Origin: Microvelia longipes | Taxonomy: Eukaryota; Arthropoda; Insecta; Hemiptera; Veliidae | Direction of reading: 5' to 3' | Length of the DNA stretch: 64,000 bases | NCBI GenBank assembly: GCA_018340805.1 | Contig: JACMZG010001913.1 | Coordinates: 17,401,117 to 17,465,116 of the forward strand | In this document: piece after piece, positions 23,256 to 36,512 of the stretch | Numbering within the stretch: position 1 is the first letter of the stretch | Layout: the number at the start of each line of letters is the position of its first letter | Position numbers and translations under genes: made by a program | The notes under the pieces: model-generated | Told to the model about the DNA's origin: nothing | What the model saw: the letters and a program-made list of their open reading frames with translations, nothing else | Database searches by the model: none

Positions 23256-23929
23256 CTATAGGCTGTGAATGAAAGATGAACATTATGAAATATACCCGTC
23301 ATATCATCAGAAAAGTGGTATTTTTAATTTGTTATTATGCTGAAAAGCAAGGCTATATGTTTTAGATATTTGTTAATAAAATGCGTTATTAATTCTATAA
23401 GATAAAATCTATTTCTGTGAAACTATTATGTCCCTCAGTACCCTAATTTGTTCCTGGTTGGATTTATGTTGACATTAATGTTTTAAGGTTCAGTCCATCC
23501 TTTATGTACCGCTTTTGTCCCTAGTTTCTATATTTTTCGAAATTAGTTTTAATTTTTTTGGATGTTTCATTTTATTACATTTTGCTTGTTTTGGTTTTTT
23601 TTGTTATAATTTTATTTTTAAAACAATTTTCTATTTTAACTAAACGGGATTTTTTTTTTAACTATTTTAGATATGACTTAAGTTATGAGAAAACTTTTGT
23701 TAATTTCGATTTTAAATCGTTAAAATTAATGAAAGTTTAAATATAATAGTATAATATATTTTATAATTATAATAAAAATAATATCGTATAAAAAAAAATA
23801 GTAAAATGCACATGAAATATTATGTAATTTAAAAAGAGTGTACTTAACTTGATTATGACGCATGAACAATAATAATAGATTCATTATTTTATAGTGGTTT
23901 TATGCTAAAAAATATTTATATATTCTTGA
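23256..23929. other. AT-rich stretch, no gene recognised
   Basis: The plus-strand frame at 23558-23740 is Phe/Leu/Ile-rich because of T-rich DNA and has no domain I recognise. Confidence 0.45.
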
Positions 23930-24042
23930 TCAGTCCCCCCCTGCAAAAAACCTCTCCCTACTCCTACCATCCATGACCCCAATCTCATAAGCTTATTTTT
24001 CTTAGAAAATTCGCTACACGTTTATTTTTATTAATTACTGGG
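23930..24042 (+). repeat. Family C fragment interrupted by the SINE
   Basis: ccctactcctaccatccatg, accccaatctcataagctta and ttagaaaattcgctacac match the block after the AT microsatellites at 49085-49155 and 61075-61135. The SINE that follows is inserted about 30 bp downstream, so this copy predates it. Confidence 0.6.
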
Positions 24043-25031
24043 ACCGAGTCCGGTAGCTCAGTGGTAGAGCGCTCGCCTTTCGACCTGGAGGTCGAGGGTT
24101 CAAATCCAGCCGGGGGAGGACCTCAATATGGTATCCCTTGTACCGTACCTCGGGAGGTCTTGAATTCAAGGCGGCCAACCCAGCCAGGGTTTTACGTGGG
24201 TTTCCTTGGCTACTAATTACGCAGAATGCGAGGTTGGATCTAGTTCCATCTGAGACAAGTCTGGATCCACGTTTCCGTTGTCTCCAGCTACGAAAAGTTA
24301 ATGTGTCTCTGCGGCTGGGGGAGATGGAGGTCGGAAAGATATACTGAGCCTTTGTATGTCCGAAACCTTTCAGTGAAAGTGATGGCGGGATGAGTGAACC
24401 GTAGTAAACGTAAGGCACTAGGAACTCAAAGTGCTCGGTTCTTGAAGACAGACGTCTTCCTAATAGCACTGCGGAGCTTTGACTTTCAGGTCAGGGCTAT
24501 AGAATGAGTTTGTGCACGCTGACATCTGGGTGTGTTGGTCTTTGTCGTGGGGTGGCGCTGGACTGGCTCAGAGCGGTGAGCTTAGCTAGAGTCTGGTGGA
24601 TGCTAGTGGAACTGATGAGATTGGTGAGACTGGAAGGACGAGGTCAAGTGAGACTAATGTGATCAGAGGAGCTAGTAAGACTAGAAGAAACAAGCACACA
24701 GTAAAACTAGTAGTCGGCGCTTAGCGAGGCGGTGAGCCTAGCCAGAGTCTAGCTGGTCTAGATGGAACTAGGCACACGTGAACTAGTCGCAGACACTAGC
24801 CAGAGCAGTGAGTTTGGATAGAATCTGGTTGGCTGGATGAACTGACACTTGTGGACTGGTCATATGTGCCACCATGTACCGAGGGGGGCTTTCCTAGATG
24901 ATTGGATGTGTACAAACTCAGGGGCTAATGTGAGTGAGATTTGAGTAAGGGAAACGCTAAATGACCCTACGGGTTAAAGCGTAAAAAAAAAAAAAAAAAT
25001 AAAAAAAAAAAAAAAAAAAATAATTACTGGG
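24032..25031. repeat. 11-bp target-site duplication flanking the SINE
   Basis: taattactggg occurs immediately before (24032-24042) and immediately after (25021-25031) the SINE. It is perfect, which indicates a recent insertion. Confidence 0.85.
24043..25020 (+). mobile_element. tRNA-headed SINE, 978 bp, young insertion
   Basis: The first ~75 bp read as a tRNA-derived Pol III promoter: A box tagctcagtgg at 24054-24064 and B box ggttcaaatcc at 24097-24107, about 43 bp from the start of one to the start of the other. A long body of near-balanced base composition follows, unlike the AT-rich surroundings. It contains degenerate internal repeats (gcggtgagcttagctagag at 24573, a similar word at 24730, and gcagtgagtttggatagaat at 24805). 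The element ends in a 38-base A tail (24983-25020, one T interruption). A perfect 11-bp target-site duplication flanks it. At nearly 1 kb it is longer than a typical SINE (150-500 bp). The 144-codon minus-strand frame here is the usual antisense translation of a tRNA B box ('LNPRPPG' type), not a gene. The A tail and duplication imply mobilisation by a LINE in trans. Confidence 0.88.
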
Positions 25032-26708
25032 GGGGGTTTGGTCTCTTAACGGTCATAATTTCAGCCCCGTAACCGGCCATATTTACGTGTAACATTTTGT
25101 CATAGTACTAATTTTGCAAGGGCGTAAAGCCAGAATATTGCGGGTATTTCCAAATTTGTTAGTCAAGAAGACCTTATAATTATATTAAAATATCAAAATG
25201 ATAAAATTCTGAACTAATGCTAATACGTATGATTTAGAATGAGCAACATTGGAGTTGTTCATATTTTTTTTAACAAAAATCCTTTATTCAATAAATATTT
25301 ACATATAGTCATTACAATATCTACTTATGAACTAGAATATAAATTTAATTTCAAAATGTTTCTAAACTTACATGTATAATAATACATTAATTAAATATTA
25401 CATCTATAGATATTGTGATATTAATTAATAAAGAGTAATACTCTACTTTATATATGGTAACAGTGTTACCTTGTTTGTTGGAAGTGTGTTTGTAGGTTCA
25501 GTGAGTGTGTCATATCTTATCAATGATTTATTTGTTATAATAATATTAAAATATTTTTTTGCAAGCCAATCGCTTATAATATTTTAATTATTAATTTAAT
25601 GAATTATTTTATAATATTATTGTATATTTTATAAATATAATTTTTTATAAATAGTTTTATATGGCCTTATCTCTTTGTATAGCACCCTATTTGTCCTTTG
25701 TCATGTTTAGGTCTAGAGAAGCGTCTTTTGAATGAAATTAGAGTTTGTGTGCTAGAGACTCTTTTCTTCGTTCCTTTAATAATGCTATATACTTATTTAT
25801 ATTGACTAATTTATTTATACTTATACTATTTGTTTACCAATTATTATACGTTAATTTGATCAATGATATACCCAAGTGTCAGCTCGCACTGATTTAGATT
25901 TTTTATAGAGGAATTATTGACATTTTTTGCGGGGACATTATTCTGGGGTTAATGACGTCACACATATTTTAGATTTCTTTACTTAAGTTTCAGTAAAAGC
26001 TGAACCCTTTTTATTCATGGTAGTTAAGAATATAAATTATTTTTTCAAATTTGGTTCGAACGAATTTGACTTTTTTAAAAAGGGAATTAATTTTTAAACC
26101 TCTTTATAACCAAAATACGAGAAATTATATTTAAATCAACTTAATTCTTTTAGATATTATCAGAAGTAATTTATTGATAATAACTTTTATTTTTTAAATA
26201 ACTACCTGATTTTCGGCAAGTACCATCCTTTAGTCTGAATCAGATAAACGGATTTCTTGTGAGAGTTTCCTAAATATTGGAAACATCAGAAGCAGAGATC
26301 TTGATAAAAGAAGTCTCCACAAGTTAATTGGTCAAAGGCTCGCCTTAAAAATGCAATTGTTGCATCCTTACTTACTTCAACTTAACTTTTATTTTATATT
26401 GTTTTCATTTTACTTCTTTACCTAATAAAATAAGCGAAGTAATGGTAAAGATTTTTTTTCTTCTTTCAGTTAATTTTGAGAGAAATACGCTAATGAGGTT
26501 GTCGGCATAAAAGTGGTAGAGAGGAGATACATATAGTATACAGTGGTATATTATATGTACAGTAGTATAGTATACAGTGTGTCTACATTATAAATACCGC
26601 TTTTCAAGTGTGTATTTGTTTGTTCATTCACCTCCTGAATCGAATAAACCGGTACGGATTCAATACGATCTCTTAATGCAATCAAAGCCGGAGTTCCCGG
26701 GTTCGAAT
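25032..26708. other. AT-rich stretch; right-hand continuation of an old repeat, then unique DNA
   Basis: 25032-25290 (ttaacggtcataatttcag, ccccgtaaccggccatattt) is moderately GC-rich and probably the continuation of the repeat split by the SINE. A gttaatgacgtcacacat word near 25955 matches family C at 53700. A B box-like ggttcgaatct at 26700 has no A box partner. No gene recognised. Confidence 0.4.
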
Positions 26709-28256
26709 CTAAGGCCCGTATCTCAAAGACTGGTTTTTCCATAACACTTTCCTTGAACACTATTTTCCATTACACCCATAAATTCTCCTTTTTTATACTG
26801 TTCTAACCTGTAACATTGTTCCTAACATTTTGTACTGACTAACATGTCTGCCTATGAACAAATCCCTTAACTTTTTTCATCCCTTATTTATACTCAACTA
26901 ATCCTATCACTAACATTAATTCCTAACTTTTCTTCCTGTGAGATTATTTTTCTAACGTATTTAAATTTTTCGCTGTTAACATTTCCTAACTCTTAACACT
27001 CACCTTTTAGAGTTTTATAGTAAGGGTATGAATGGTGTTTTTTAAGCCACGAAATTAAAAATGATCGTTCCGCGTGTTTTAAAAGTCATTTTAGAGTACT
27101 TTCGATATATTTTTTTCTTTATTATTAATGTAAAGAACCTAATATGGGATAAATTAAGTCAAAAGTAATTACATTTGTATAATATAAAACGTTATATTTT
27201 ATATCGCAAAATATCAATTGTTTATAAAACTATATTATCCTGGTAAAATTTTACGACACGACTTTGTCGTATTAATAACTATCTACATTAATAATTTACC
27301 AATATTTAATGTTACTATTAATGCCATCTTTACCTTACTTATTTAGGGAATTTACCCTGAAATTTTTTTTTCTTTTTCTTCGTCCGCACACAATCGATTT
27401 TATTTTCTTTAGGGTCTAGTTTTGCGGGTTGCTATCGATCAAAGAGGAAATTCAGTTGATCCTGTTTGTGAATAATTCAGCCATTATTATACCTCAAAAA
27501 AAATTTTACAACAATAACAAAAATGAATTTGATAGACTAATTAATACGTTAAAACAAAATTGTGTAAAATGATGTTAGCAAAATGAACAGCAGTGTTGCC
27601 CACTGATTTAACAGGTCTTTCTTTATGATACCTTTGGATCGTACAACCTGGTCCACTTCAAAATGAAACGCTTATACTGCTTTATTTTGAAGCTGGTTTA
27701 CAATAATGAATATTGTATTGTATTAACTTCTACTGTTTACGAAACATATGTAAATAAAGTTTTTCTAATATATTTAACATTCGCCAAAAGCGAGGTCGTC
27801 ATTGTGTTTTATGACAAAGTGTTCTGCTTGTAAATTCCATGGTAATAAGTTAATAACAATTGATTTTTGTATTTGCTCTCGATGTTTTATAATCAACCGA
27901 TAATACTTACAATCATTTTAATAAATTGTTATCACTTTTATGATCTCTAACTATCACCATTAGTTCTTTACTAAAATTAAAAATCATGTTCGAAGCCTCT
28001 AAAAGACTTTTAAAACATGATTGGGAGTAATGTTAGGAAACATAATGGTTAGGCATGTTAGGATAAATGTTAGATAGAATGTTAGGAAAAATGTTAGGGT
28101 TAGGAAAAATGTATAAAGCAGAAATTGTTAAGTGTGGAAAATGTTCAGGAAAAAGTTAGGAGAATGTTTAGGAAAATGTTAGGAAAAAGTTTTAGGAAAA
28201 AAAGTTAGGAGAATGTAGGAAAATGTTAGGAACGTCTTTGAAATACGGGCGCTTAG
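26709..28256. mobile_element. Foldback-like element, 1.5 kb, with minisatellite arms
   Basis: The ends are inverted copies: ctaaggcccgtatctcaaag (26709-26728) versus the reverse complement of ctttgaaatacgggcgcttag (28236-28256). Inside each end is a stretch built of cctaaca / ttaggaaaaatg words in opposite orientations (26760-27000 and 28030-28230). Further inward a second inverted block matches: gttttaaaagtcattttaga (27076-27095) and its inverse tctaaaagacttttaaaac (27997-28015). The central ~850 bp is AT-rich and without a transposase frame. Three inverted blocks in mirror order make an accidental origin unlikely. Confidence 0.75.
28030..28232 (+). repeat. Short-unit minisatellite (ttaggaaaaatg words)
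   Basis: Roughly twelve irregular copies of a 10-15-bp unit such as gttaggaaaaat. It is the subterminal part of the right arm of the foldback element and resembles, in inverse orientation, the sparser array at 26800-27000. It is not a telomere repeat: spacing and sequence vary too much. Confidence 0.8.
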
Positions 28257-29494
28257 TGTTGACGATATTTTGTATCGTTTTATTTACACTATATAAATGA
28301 TAACTTCAAAATAATTCTTCGGCGCAGGTCAGCAAGCTAGGGGAATTTATTTTGAAATGTGTGATTCCTTGTATAACAGCCTGTTTCTTGCTTTAGTTTT
28401 TAGTTTATACTTAATAATACTACTTCTTTTGAATTTTTTTTATTAAAAATATTATAGATAAACGCTGAAACTTTTTAAAAATACGCTTAAGCTGGGCTTT
28501 AAATCAGTGCGACTTTAGAATGATGGCCATTGTTTTGTATTAACATTAGGATAAAATGCACATTCCCTTTAGAAGGTTCTAAAAAATTGAGTTACAAGTA
28601 GTAATGCTGCCGCTTGTGTTATGGAGTGTAAACTAGGACTAATACATGAAATTGATGGTTGAGCTAGAAAAAACGCGTTTTAAAAGAAATTCGCCTGGCT
28701 TGCGAATATTTGCGCGAGATTTTTACATATTTATTCATGTGTATGTAAGAGCTTCTAGATGGCTCTTTTGTCTATACTAACTCTCGAATGCTTGCTTTGA
28801 TTTAAATGAAACTTGGCACAAATATTTATCTTAAAGGGCCTCTTACTGCTGCGTTCTTTTCTGAAAAATTTGCTATACTTAGGCTTATGGCTATGTAAAA
28901 CAGATAATGCAAAACAACCACGAACCGATCACAGGGTGGCTCTCGGGCTGCTCAAGTATTAAGGGCCTAGGGTCCGTTACAGCTGAGGGCTTCCGCCCTA
29001 GGGCCCTCTAATAAGGCCAAAAATTTAATGTCCCTGACATTGCGTTACCCAACTAATGCTATAAAATTATAAATAAAATTTTATTATAGCTTTCTTTAGC
29101 TATTTAACTAATATTGATTCTGGGGCCAGTATATCTAATTATGAGGTTATTTCTCTTTTAAGATCGAAATCTTCTTATTGCAATCCTGACTACGACTGAT
29201 GATGACGGCTCATTAACGATTTGTTAAAAATGTTGACCGTAAAAATCGTTGACTTATTTAATATACAGTGTTCTTAATTTAAGTATACAAATTATTGAGT
29301 AGTTATCAACTCCAAACTAGTATAGCATGCATAACATGTGTATTAAAAACACATGTTAAGACACACACAAGATTTCTTCAAATCTTGTTACCTTATTGAT
29401 TTTATTTAACTATCTTTTTCTTAATAAAGTGAATTGTAATAAGGAAAATATAACTTTCCCTTGTTCCAAAAACCTGAATCAAACTATCGTTTTT
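28257..29494. other. AT-rich stretch with GC-rich palindrome, no gene recognised
   Basis: 28962-29007 is an imperfect GC-rich palindrome (agggcctaggg ... ccctagggccct). The sequence gaatgcttgctttgattt, then aatgaaacttggcacaaat (28788-28830) resembles the family C start. Nothing coding seen. Confidence 0.45.
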
Positions 29495-30312
29495 AGTTCT
29501 CCTTATTTATACAATAGATATAGGAAAAGTATTGTGTTTTCAAAAAATCTGACGAATACCGCCGATGACACCGGAAGTATCCGTTTCGGTTTTATTAAGA
29601 TTTCGTAAGTAGTTTTCTCAAAGTTGTTTATTTGTATGTGTATGTTTGTGTGTGTGTCTGTTACCTGAGTGTGTGTGTCTGTACCTGTGTCTGTTAGCTC
29701 CAGTGTATTCTAAAAATGATCTATAGTTTTAGTTGTGATATTCGGAAAATACCTTTTTTAGGACGTCATTAACCGTCGAAAGCACTTAATGATTCAAGCA
29801 ATCAGTTTCAAAAAAATCATAAAACACAAAAAAAGGTTGCGATCAATTTGAGATTTGACACGCATGTAGCCATGTATTAGATTTACAAATATGCTAAGTT
29901 TTATCTCATTATCAGCATTAGTCATCTTCTTTAATCGAATCAACATGTATACGCTCTTTTAAAAAAATGTAAAAACAATTCAATTGAGTTGAAATTGAAA
30001 TGTACTACAAGTGTATATCTTTACGTAATAGATAAGTATACGAAGTTTTTTTCAACACGATAAGCTTATCCATGAAGACGGGTAGATCATAAAAGTTAAG
30101 CGCCATAGAGTGTGGATGGGTGATCGCTGGGAATAAAACGGTGTATTTAATATCTGGAGTCATTGTGTTTCGAAGAGACGTTTGCTTAAGTAATAAATTT
30201 TACACGATTTTTGCACACCTTCTTAGTGAACTGAAGCGTGTCAGAAGTAGGGAGGAGGATCGTAGTGAATCCGATGTAATAAAGAAAAGTTGCGAGGTAC
30301 CCCGAAATTGTT
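29495..30312 (+). repeat. Family A copy, near full length, with 5S-derived segment
   Basis: It begins with ttctccttatttatacaata, ggaaaagtattgtgttttc and ccgtttcggttttattaag, then a GT-rich tract. The gacgtcattaacc block is at about 29762. The 5S-like segment is at 30084-30140 (gatcataaaagttaagcgcc, tgtggatgggtgatcgctgg, gaataaaacggtg). It ends with gtagggaggaggatcgtagt, gaatccgatgtaataaag and gcgaggtaccccg. The 122-codon plus-strand frame at 30120-30488 only overlaps this repeat and unique DNA. Confidence 0.8.
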
Positions 30313-33300
30313 TTTTTATTCTATGCCTTATATTAAAATTACAAGATAATTCAATTCAACATTTCCTCCTTTGTTACTTAAATAGCTTAAAATTTTCCTT
30401 TTTAAAACCTATACAAAAAACATCCAATCAATCCAATATATCTATTTTATATATAATTCCATTCAAATCTATTGTAGCATCTAGTTAGATATCGCTCCTT
30501 TGAAGTTTTTTTTACAAACTAAATCAGCTTCTCTTTTTAAATGACCAAGAAAGTAAAAAAGAGATTGTTAAAATTGACCCGCAATCTGTTCTCCTAATCT
30601 TTTTATTCTGACAATTGTTTAACATCTTAATCTTTACAACTTCATTTAAAGTATGTAAGTTTGTTTGTTTGCAAAGTCATAATTCAACATAGACTATGTG
30701 CGACTACTTCTTTCGACTTTTTTTTAATGCAACAGCATAATTTGACCTTCATTATATATTCAAATGACACTATTTATCATTACCAATACGGTGTACTGAT
30801 TGTCACCCCTGATAATAGGAATCCACACACATATTCATTAAAGTCTTTATATTTAAATGCACCTACCTATTGTTTAATTTTGGTCTTCATATTGTGTTAA
30901 AGATGGTGTTTTCGAATTTTTAGTTAAACAGCTTGAATAACATTGTTTTTGGAAACTGTTTAATAGTGCACTCAATAGATAATGATCTATGTCTAAAATC
31001 CAAATTCCTGAGTTTAATGACCTGATGTATGTTTTAATTTCTACTAATATTTTTTTGAATTCGTGTTTTTGAGCTCTCGATATTAAATTCGTAATATAAT
31101 AAATGATTTTGATAACGGCGCATCTCTTAAGCCTCACTATCGGAAATATTAGTATCTCTAATAGGCACTAATATACGATTTTGTACAATTTGAGTGGTTG
31201 AACTTTTGTAATACAATGTCTTTCATTTTTTCTTGAATCCTAAGAAAGTGGATTTGATTTTGCAGCTTGCTTAGTTTTTGTCATTAAGGATAATCGCTCT
31301 ACAATATTGCTTCATACTTAAATCAAAAACAAATATATTAGTATTGTTCTCTCAAGAACTCATATTTTTATATATCAGCTAAATACATTACCATTTCTAA
31401 GTACAACAATTCGTTAGACTTCATACAATATATACTCGTGCACTTACTACTCGTCCTTTGATTATATAGTAAATGCTATATTTTCAGATCATTCTCGAGG
31501 GGTCCACCGCAGTACTCAATCACTGACCATGTCTTCAAAATCCCTCGTTCTAATATTTATTTTAATAAGGCTTACCTTCTGGTGCTAGATTAGATGAATT
31601 AAATACCTTTACACTTGAGAATTAAAAGGGTCTAGTGAACCAATATCTTAGGAGCTGGCAATAAGAGATTCCACAATAACGTGGTCTAGCTGCCTGATTG
31701 TTACTACCTCACCCCCCGTTACGGACTACTACTTGTACCTGTATCATATTACTTCTTTTAAAATTATTCCATCAAAATAATCATAAATTTCTTTTTACTC
31801 AAACTTAAAAGTTTACCGTGAAGATCTGCCCTTTTAATTTACTTAACACAATATTATAACTTATTGTTATGTTGTTAACTAAAATAATTATTTATTGTGC
31901 TTTTTAGACATAATCGATATTTACCTACATTGGATATTCCAATAACCTTCTATAAATTCTTTCATAAAAATGAGTTTGTAATAAAATAAACCTTATAAAG
32001 TGTGTTATAATTTCTTCGGCATTCTTTTTTAGTCGATCCGCCATTTATCAATAATCGTGATTATACGTGCCCTTAATTTTTTTTAAATAAATTTAAAGAA
32101 AAGGTTAATACTTATTTCTTTAGGGGGAAAATTAAAGTTAACTCCAATTACAGACTTGTTTTTAGTTTTGTAAACTTAATTAATAGAGTATTAAGATAGG
32201 CTGTTAAAATTATATATATGTTTTAAAAGTACAATATAAATGAATTGTAGGAACATAAAAAAGTAAAACTAAAGCTTTATAGTTTTTTATTATATCGCTA
32301 AATATGTGTGTCTAAATAGAGTTATATAAACTAAGTTATTATATTTTCCCTAATTGCTATTTTGGAATATACGGTTCCTTAATAATAAGTAATATTTAAG
32401 TAAGTGACTCCCTATCTGATTTTTATTATTATCCAGGGAATATGATTGTTACTTAATCCTAATTTTTATTTTTGAAAAATAAGTCATGGAAAGGAAGAGA
32501 GAGTGGGTGTTTTCTGTTTTTGGGGACTTTTATATGAATATTATATACTTTATTAATTTTTTTAATGGTAATCGTATTTTCGTGTTTCTTGCTTAAAGAA
32601 GTTGAGCTATATTAATACTACGTGTGAATGTAGATAAATAAACACGCTATCACGAATTCGCTAGTTTCTATTAAACAGTACTAGTGATGTAAATAAGTAC
32701 AAATAAACTGTGCTTGATCGCAATAAATGATACTAAAATATAATACTAATTTAGGTACCATTAATAGACTCTTATAACTCAGCAATAAGAATGCATTCAC
32801 ATCCAAAATGATATTAAAGAGTTGTCTTTACTAAATTTACTATTCGAAGTAGTATATATGCCAAATACGGTTCGCTATATGAGCCATTTCCACTGCAATT
32901 CATGAGCTCTACCTCTCTAATCCTTCCTCACACTCTTCTATATTTTATTCCTAATCAATTAAATTAAAATAAAACATGGAAACCGAAATACTATTTAAAA
33001 CTATATAGCTTCTTTTCCTTCGACAATCTATAATATTCTTCCACTTGCAGGAAACAGCTCAAAAGCTTGAACAGTATATCACCTGTTGCTTTTCTTGTCC
33101 TTGATGTCAGAGGTTAATAAGATGTATGACTTTTACTCTTAAATGAAATTACTATTTTATAAAGAAGGTAGCTACAGGATACTCCGTTAATACCCAATTG
33201 TAATTCCACTGGAACACGAAAGCAGGTAATTGAACTGGTGCACTTACACTAGTGTGTTACCACCCTAAACAACAAAAACATTTATCTTTAAATATTATGT

Positions 33301-36300
33301 AAATAAAATATTCTGTAATAATGATCAGAAAGGTTCGTAAGAGACAGAAGATATAAATAACTTAAGTAACATTTTGCTGAGCATTTAATAAACTCTCGGT
33401 TCTTAGATGGGCAAAAGGGTGGCGGGAAATTACAAGAAATTACATTTATGTTTGACACCAGAGTAACTATTTCTCACTAACTCACGCTCTCACACATAAC
33501 AAATTGTAAAAATGCTCTTAAATCTATTTATTGCACCGATATTTAGTGTTAGTATTTTGATGAATAATCAATCTATTAATTAATAAATAGACATCAATAT
33601 CAGCAATCCGGAATATATTGCAAATTGTGTTTTGAAATAAAATAAACTGTATATTGTAAGACATAAAGGTGGTTTAATGTTGGGGGCGCCATTACTGTAA
33701 AGATCAACACCTATTGATGATAACCGTGATTCTTCGTCTGTTATAAATCACCAGAAATAGTGCTCCTTCAATTCTATACTAATAGTGTATTATATCTAAT
33801 GATCTTCACTCTCCTATTAGCACCATCTAGATATGAAATATTGTGTAATCAGCTGTGAAAATTCAAGAATGCTCGAAAACTCGGTCATACTAATCCTAAT
33901 TGTGGAACTTTTAAACCCTTTAGGAATACTTAAAGTTTTAAACCACCTGAGTTTGGGCAGGTAATATTGCACGCCGAAGGATGTGCCCTATTTGTGAACT
34001 TTTTTTGACAGAGTCGAACTTTAAACTTCATAAAGGATCATTCATTTTCATTTCTTTCAACTATATGAAAAATAAGTTTTCTAACTTAACACTCTGATAT
34101 CAACATTGGTAAAATCTGTGAGGACTTCCGTGTATATCGTATCTTAATTATATAATATTGTGGTATGAAAATTTACGTTGTTAAAAATAAAGAAGAGGTA
34201 ATAGGTTCAGGTGTTACTTTTTGTAGATTTATGTTTTCCTCTATCTTCCTATGTCTCGAATAACGCTACGTACATAAATATAAAAATGAAAATTTTTTAC
34301 AATAAATTCTGATCAGCTTTCATATCCTTAGGATTATAAATTTCTATTAGGATTGCTTGAGAAAAAGTCTCACACCGCCCCATTACCTAACAAGTGTGAC
34401 TCGAACACGGCGCTTGTAACAGAGGTATAATGTAAACTTTATACTATCATAAAGTATCTAAATAAATACCGATAACCTACAAGGTGTGTAAAGAAAGTTA
34501 AATCGAAATAAATTAATAAAATACTGAGCTCAAATAATTAAATAACTATATAACTGCGAAAATTCCCTAGATTATTATGACATTTTTCTGTACATTGATT
34601 TTTTTCAAGAAAGGATAAACAAATCTGTAACTAATATTTTCCGATTACTCCTTAAAAAGTTTGTTACACTTTTTCTCTTTATTATGATGCAAGAAAATTA
34701 TACTGATAATACATAATGAAAACTAAACACTATATTTGCTTTGTTACCTAATTAATTAAGTTAATTTTTAATTGGCTGATAAGAACGTAACTAAGTTGAG
34801 TAACTAGAATTTCATATCTCAGTATTCATAACTCAACATATTTTTCAAGTGAGTGTTAAATTAAAAATTTTTAAATATTTTTGCTAGATAGTTGTAGTAG
34901 TGAAATATATACGATTACGTTCCTTTGAATATCGTCTTAATTAGTATATTTACCCTGAATGAAAGAAAACAGATATATAAAGAAAGTCTCACAAAACTAG
35001 TGTGAGAGTGTGTATTCAAAGCGCTTTTAACTACCATGTGGCTATTCATGAGGATAATTAAAAGAAAACAGCTAAAAGGATAAGAACATTATATTTACGC
35101 AAAAATCTCAAATTAGATTATAGTTATGTATTCTTACCCTTTCTTTCTGTCGGATTAACGATTTGTCGGTGAGCTCGTGATAGACTGATGATGCCTCAGT
35201 GTAGTGGTATGAATGTCTGACTAATTGAAATAAACTTTATAGTTCTTGAATGAGGAGAGACTCTTTTATTCGTTCCTATTCATTAATGAGCAACTCCACT
35301 GGTGTGCATTCAAAAATCGTATATCTCGCCTCGCTGTAAAAGGAGTATGCGGCTTTCCCATCTATACATTATTACACTCTCTTCTTCTATTTGGGAAGAG
35401 CGGCTGTCAAGTGTACCGAGGCTATATATTGTAACAGCTCTTCTCTCAAAAAAGTAAATAAAAAATCTATTTCATTGCAAGGCGATAGATTAAATAGCTC
35501 AAATTTTCTTTTACACGTAATTTTCCTGTGTCTACACGATTTAAAGGTTTACTTTAGAATGTCTAAGTAATATTATATTGCGAGAGTGCATCAGTATAAA
35601 TTATTATTACCTTTAAGACTGACGCTCAACGTCCGAGAAATTGATAGAGTATGTAAGTCCAAAAAACCATGGCATCTAAACCGATGCTAATTGCTTTGGA
35701 ACTTAACTTTATTAAACAAATTTTCGTGCCAGTAAAATCTCATTTTACAGATATACATAATCTATTGTTATATTTATTTTCTAATAATTATTTATTTAGT
35801 TAGTCCTCTCGCAAAACTAAATATCAATAATATTGTAGTATATCAAGTTCCTAGAAATTTGTTTCTTTGATGAAATATCAATGAACCAACAACACAAATC
35901 AATTGGATAACCATATACTTACATTCGTTGAAGCAAGTGTGTGCACTTTTCCTTTATTAAATTTTCTGTATTATCGATTGTTAAACCTCGATTGTAAGTA
36001 AATTTGGACTAATTTAAGGTTTCAGATGTAAAAGTTAAAATAGAAATAGTAAATCATCTTATTAAAGGTTGAGATAGCAGAGAGAAGCACTGTGGAAATA
36101 ATGTTGTGTGTCATCTCATATAGTTGATATCTGTCACGTGGGCATAATAAAAGTTAATGTAACATATAAGCAAACAATAAGACAACATTCTAAGGAAATA
36201 ATACATTATCATATAAAATAGTTACTGTAGTTATGAAGATGATACCATTCATTGATATCTCAGGCAAACTGTTTATAACGCCGATCCTTATTCATTCTTT

Positions 36301-36429
36301 TGTTTACAGAAAACTAAAGCCAGTTATAAGGGTTTACAAATGGTTGGATTTTTTTTCGTATATAGTTGACATTGTTTATATCTGCCACGTATAGATCTTG
36401 TGTGTATTGGTAATCTCCTAAAGTACAAA
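30313..36429. other. 6 kb of mostly unique AT-rich DNA, no gene recognised
   Basis: I find no domain, RNA gene or long repeat. Frames at 30661-30900, 30874-31137 (minus) and 35246-35434 are 60-87 codons without recognisable motifs. The last one has a varied, cysteine-containing composition and could be an exon, but no splice sites around it convince me. A B box-like gttcgagtcac (minus strand, near 34395) lacks a matching A box. Confidence 0.4.
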
Positions 36430-36457
36430 AAAGAGTTTTATTAAAATAAAACTCTTT
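36430..36457. repeat. Perfect 13-bp inverted repeat beside the assembly gap
   Basis: aaagagttttatt (36430-36442) and aataaaactcttt (36445-36457) are perfect reverse complements with a two-base loop. It lies 55 bp before the N run. Confidence 0.85.
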
Positions 36458-36512
36458 GTGTAAGGCTCTACAAGCTTGAGCGGAATTATCTTTGATAATG
36501 TTGTTGTCTCGT

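Noticed and set aside
24035..24469. 144-codon minus-strand frame with an 'LNPRPPGRKASALPLSYRT' segment
   Set aside because: This is the antisense translation of the tRNA-like head of the SINE, a well-known false gene.
26690..26715. B box-like ggttcgaatct as a tRNA gene or SINE
   Set aside because: No A box or cloverleaf upstream. It lies at the edge of the foldback element.
28030..28232. ttaggaaaaatg-rich tract as an interstitial telomere
   Set aside because: Although ttagg is the arthropod telomere word, the spacing is irregular, the longer unit dominates, and it belongs to the arm of a foldback element.
30120..30488. 122-codon plus-strand frame
   Set aside because: Its first part is the 3' end of a family A copy including 5S-derived sequence. 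The rest has no coding signs.
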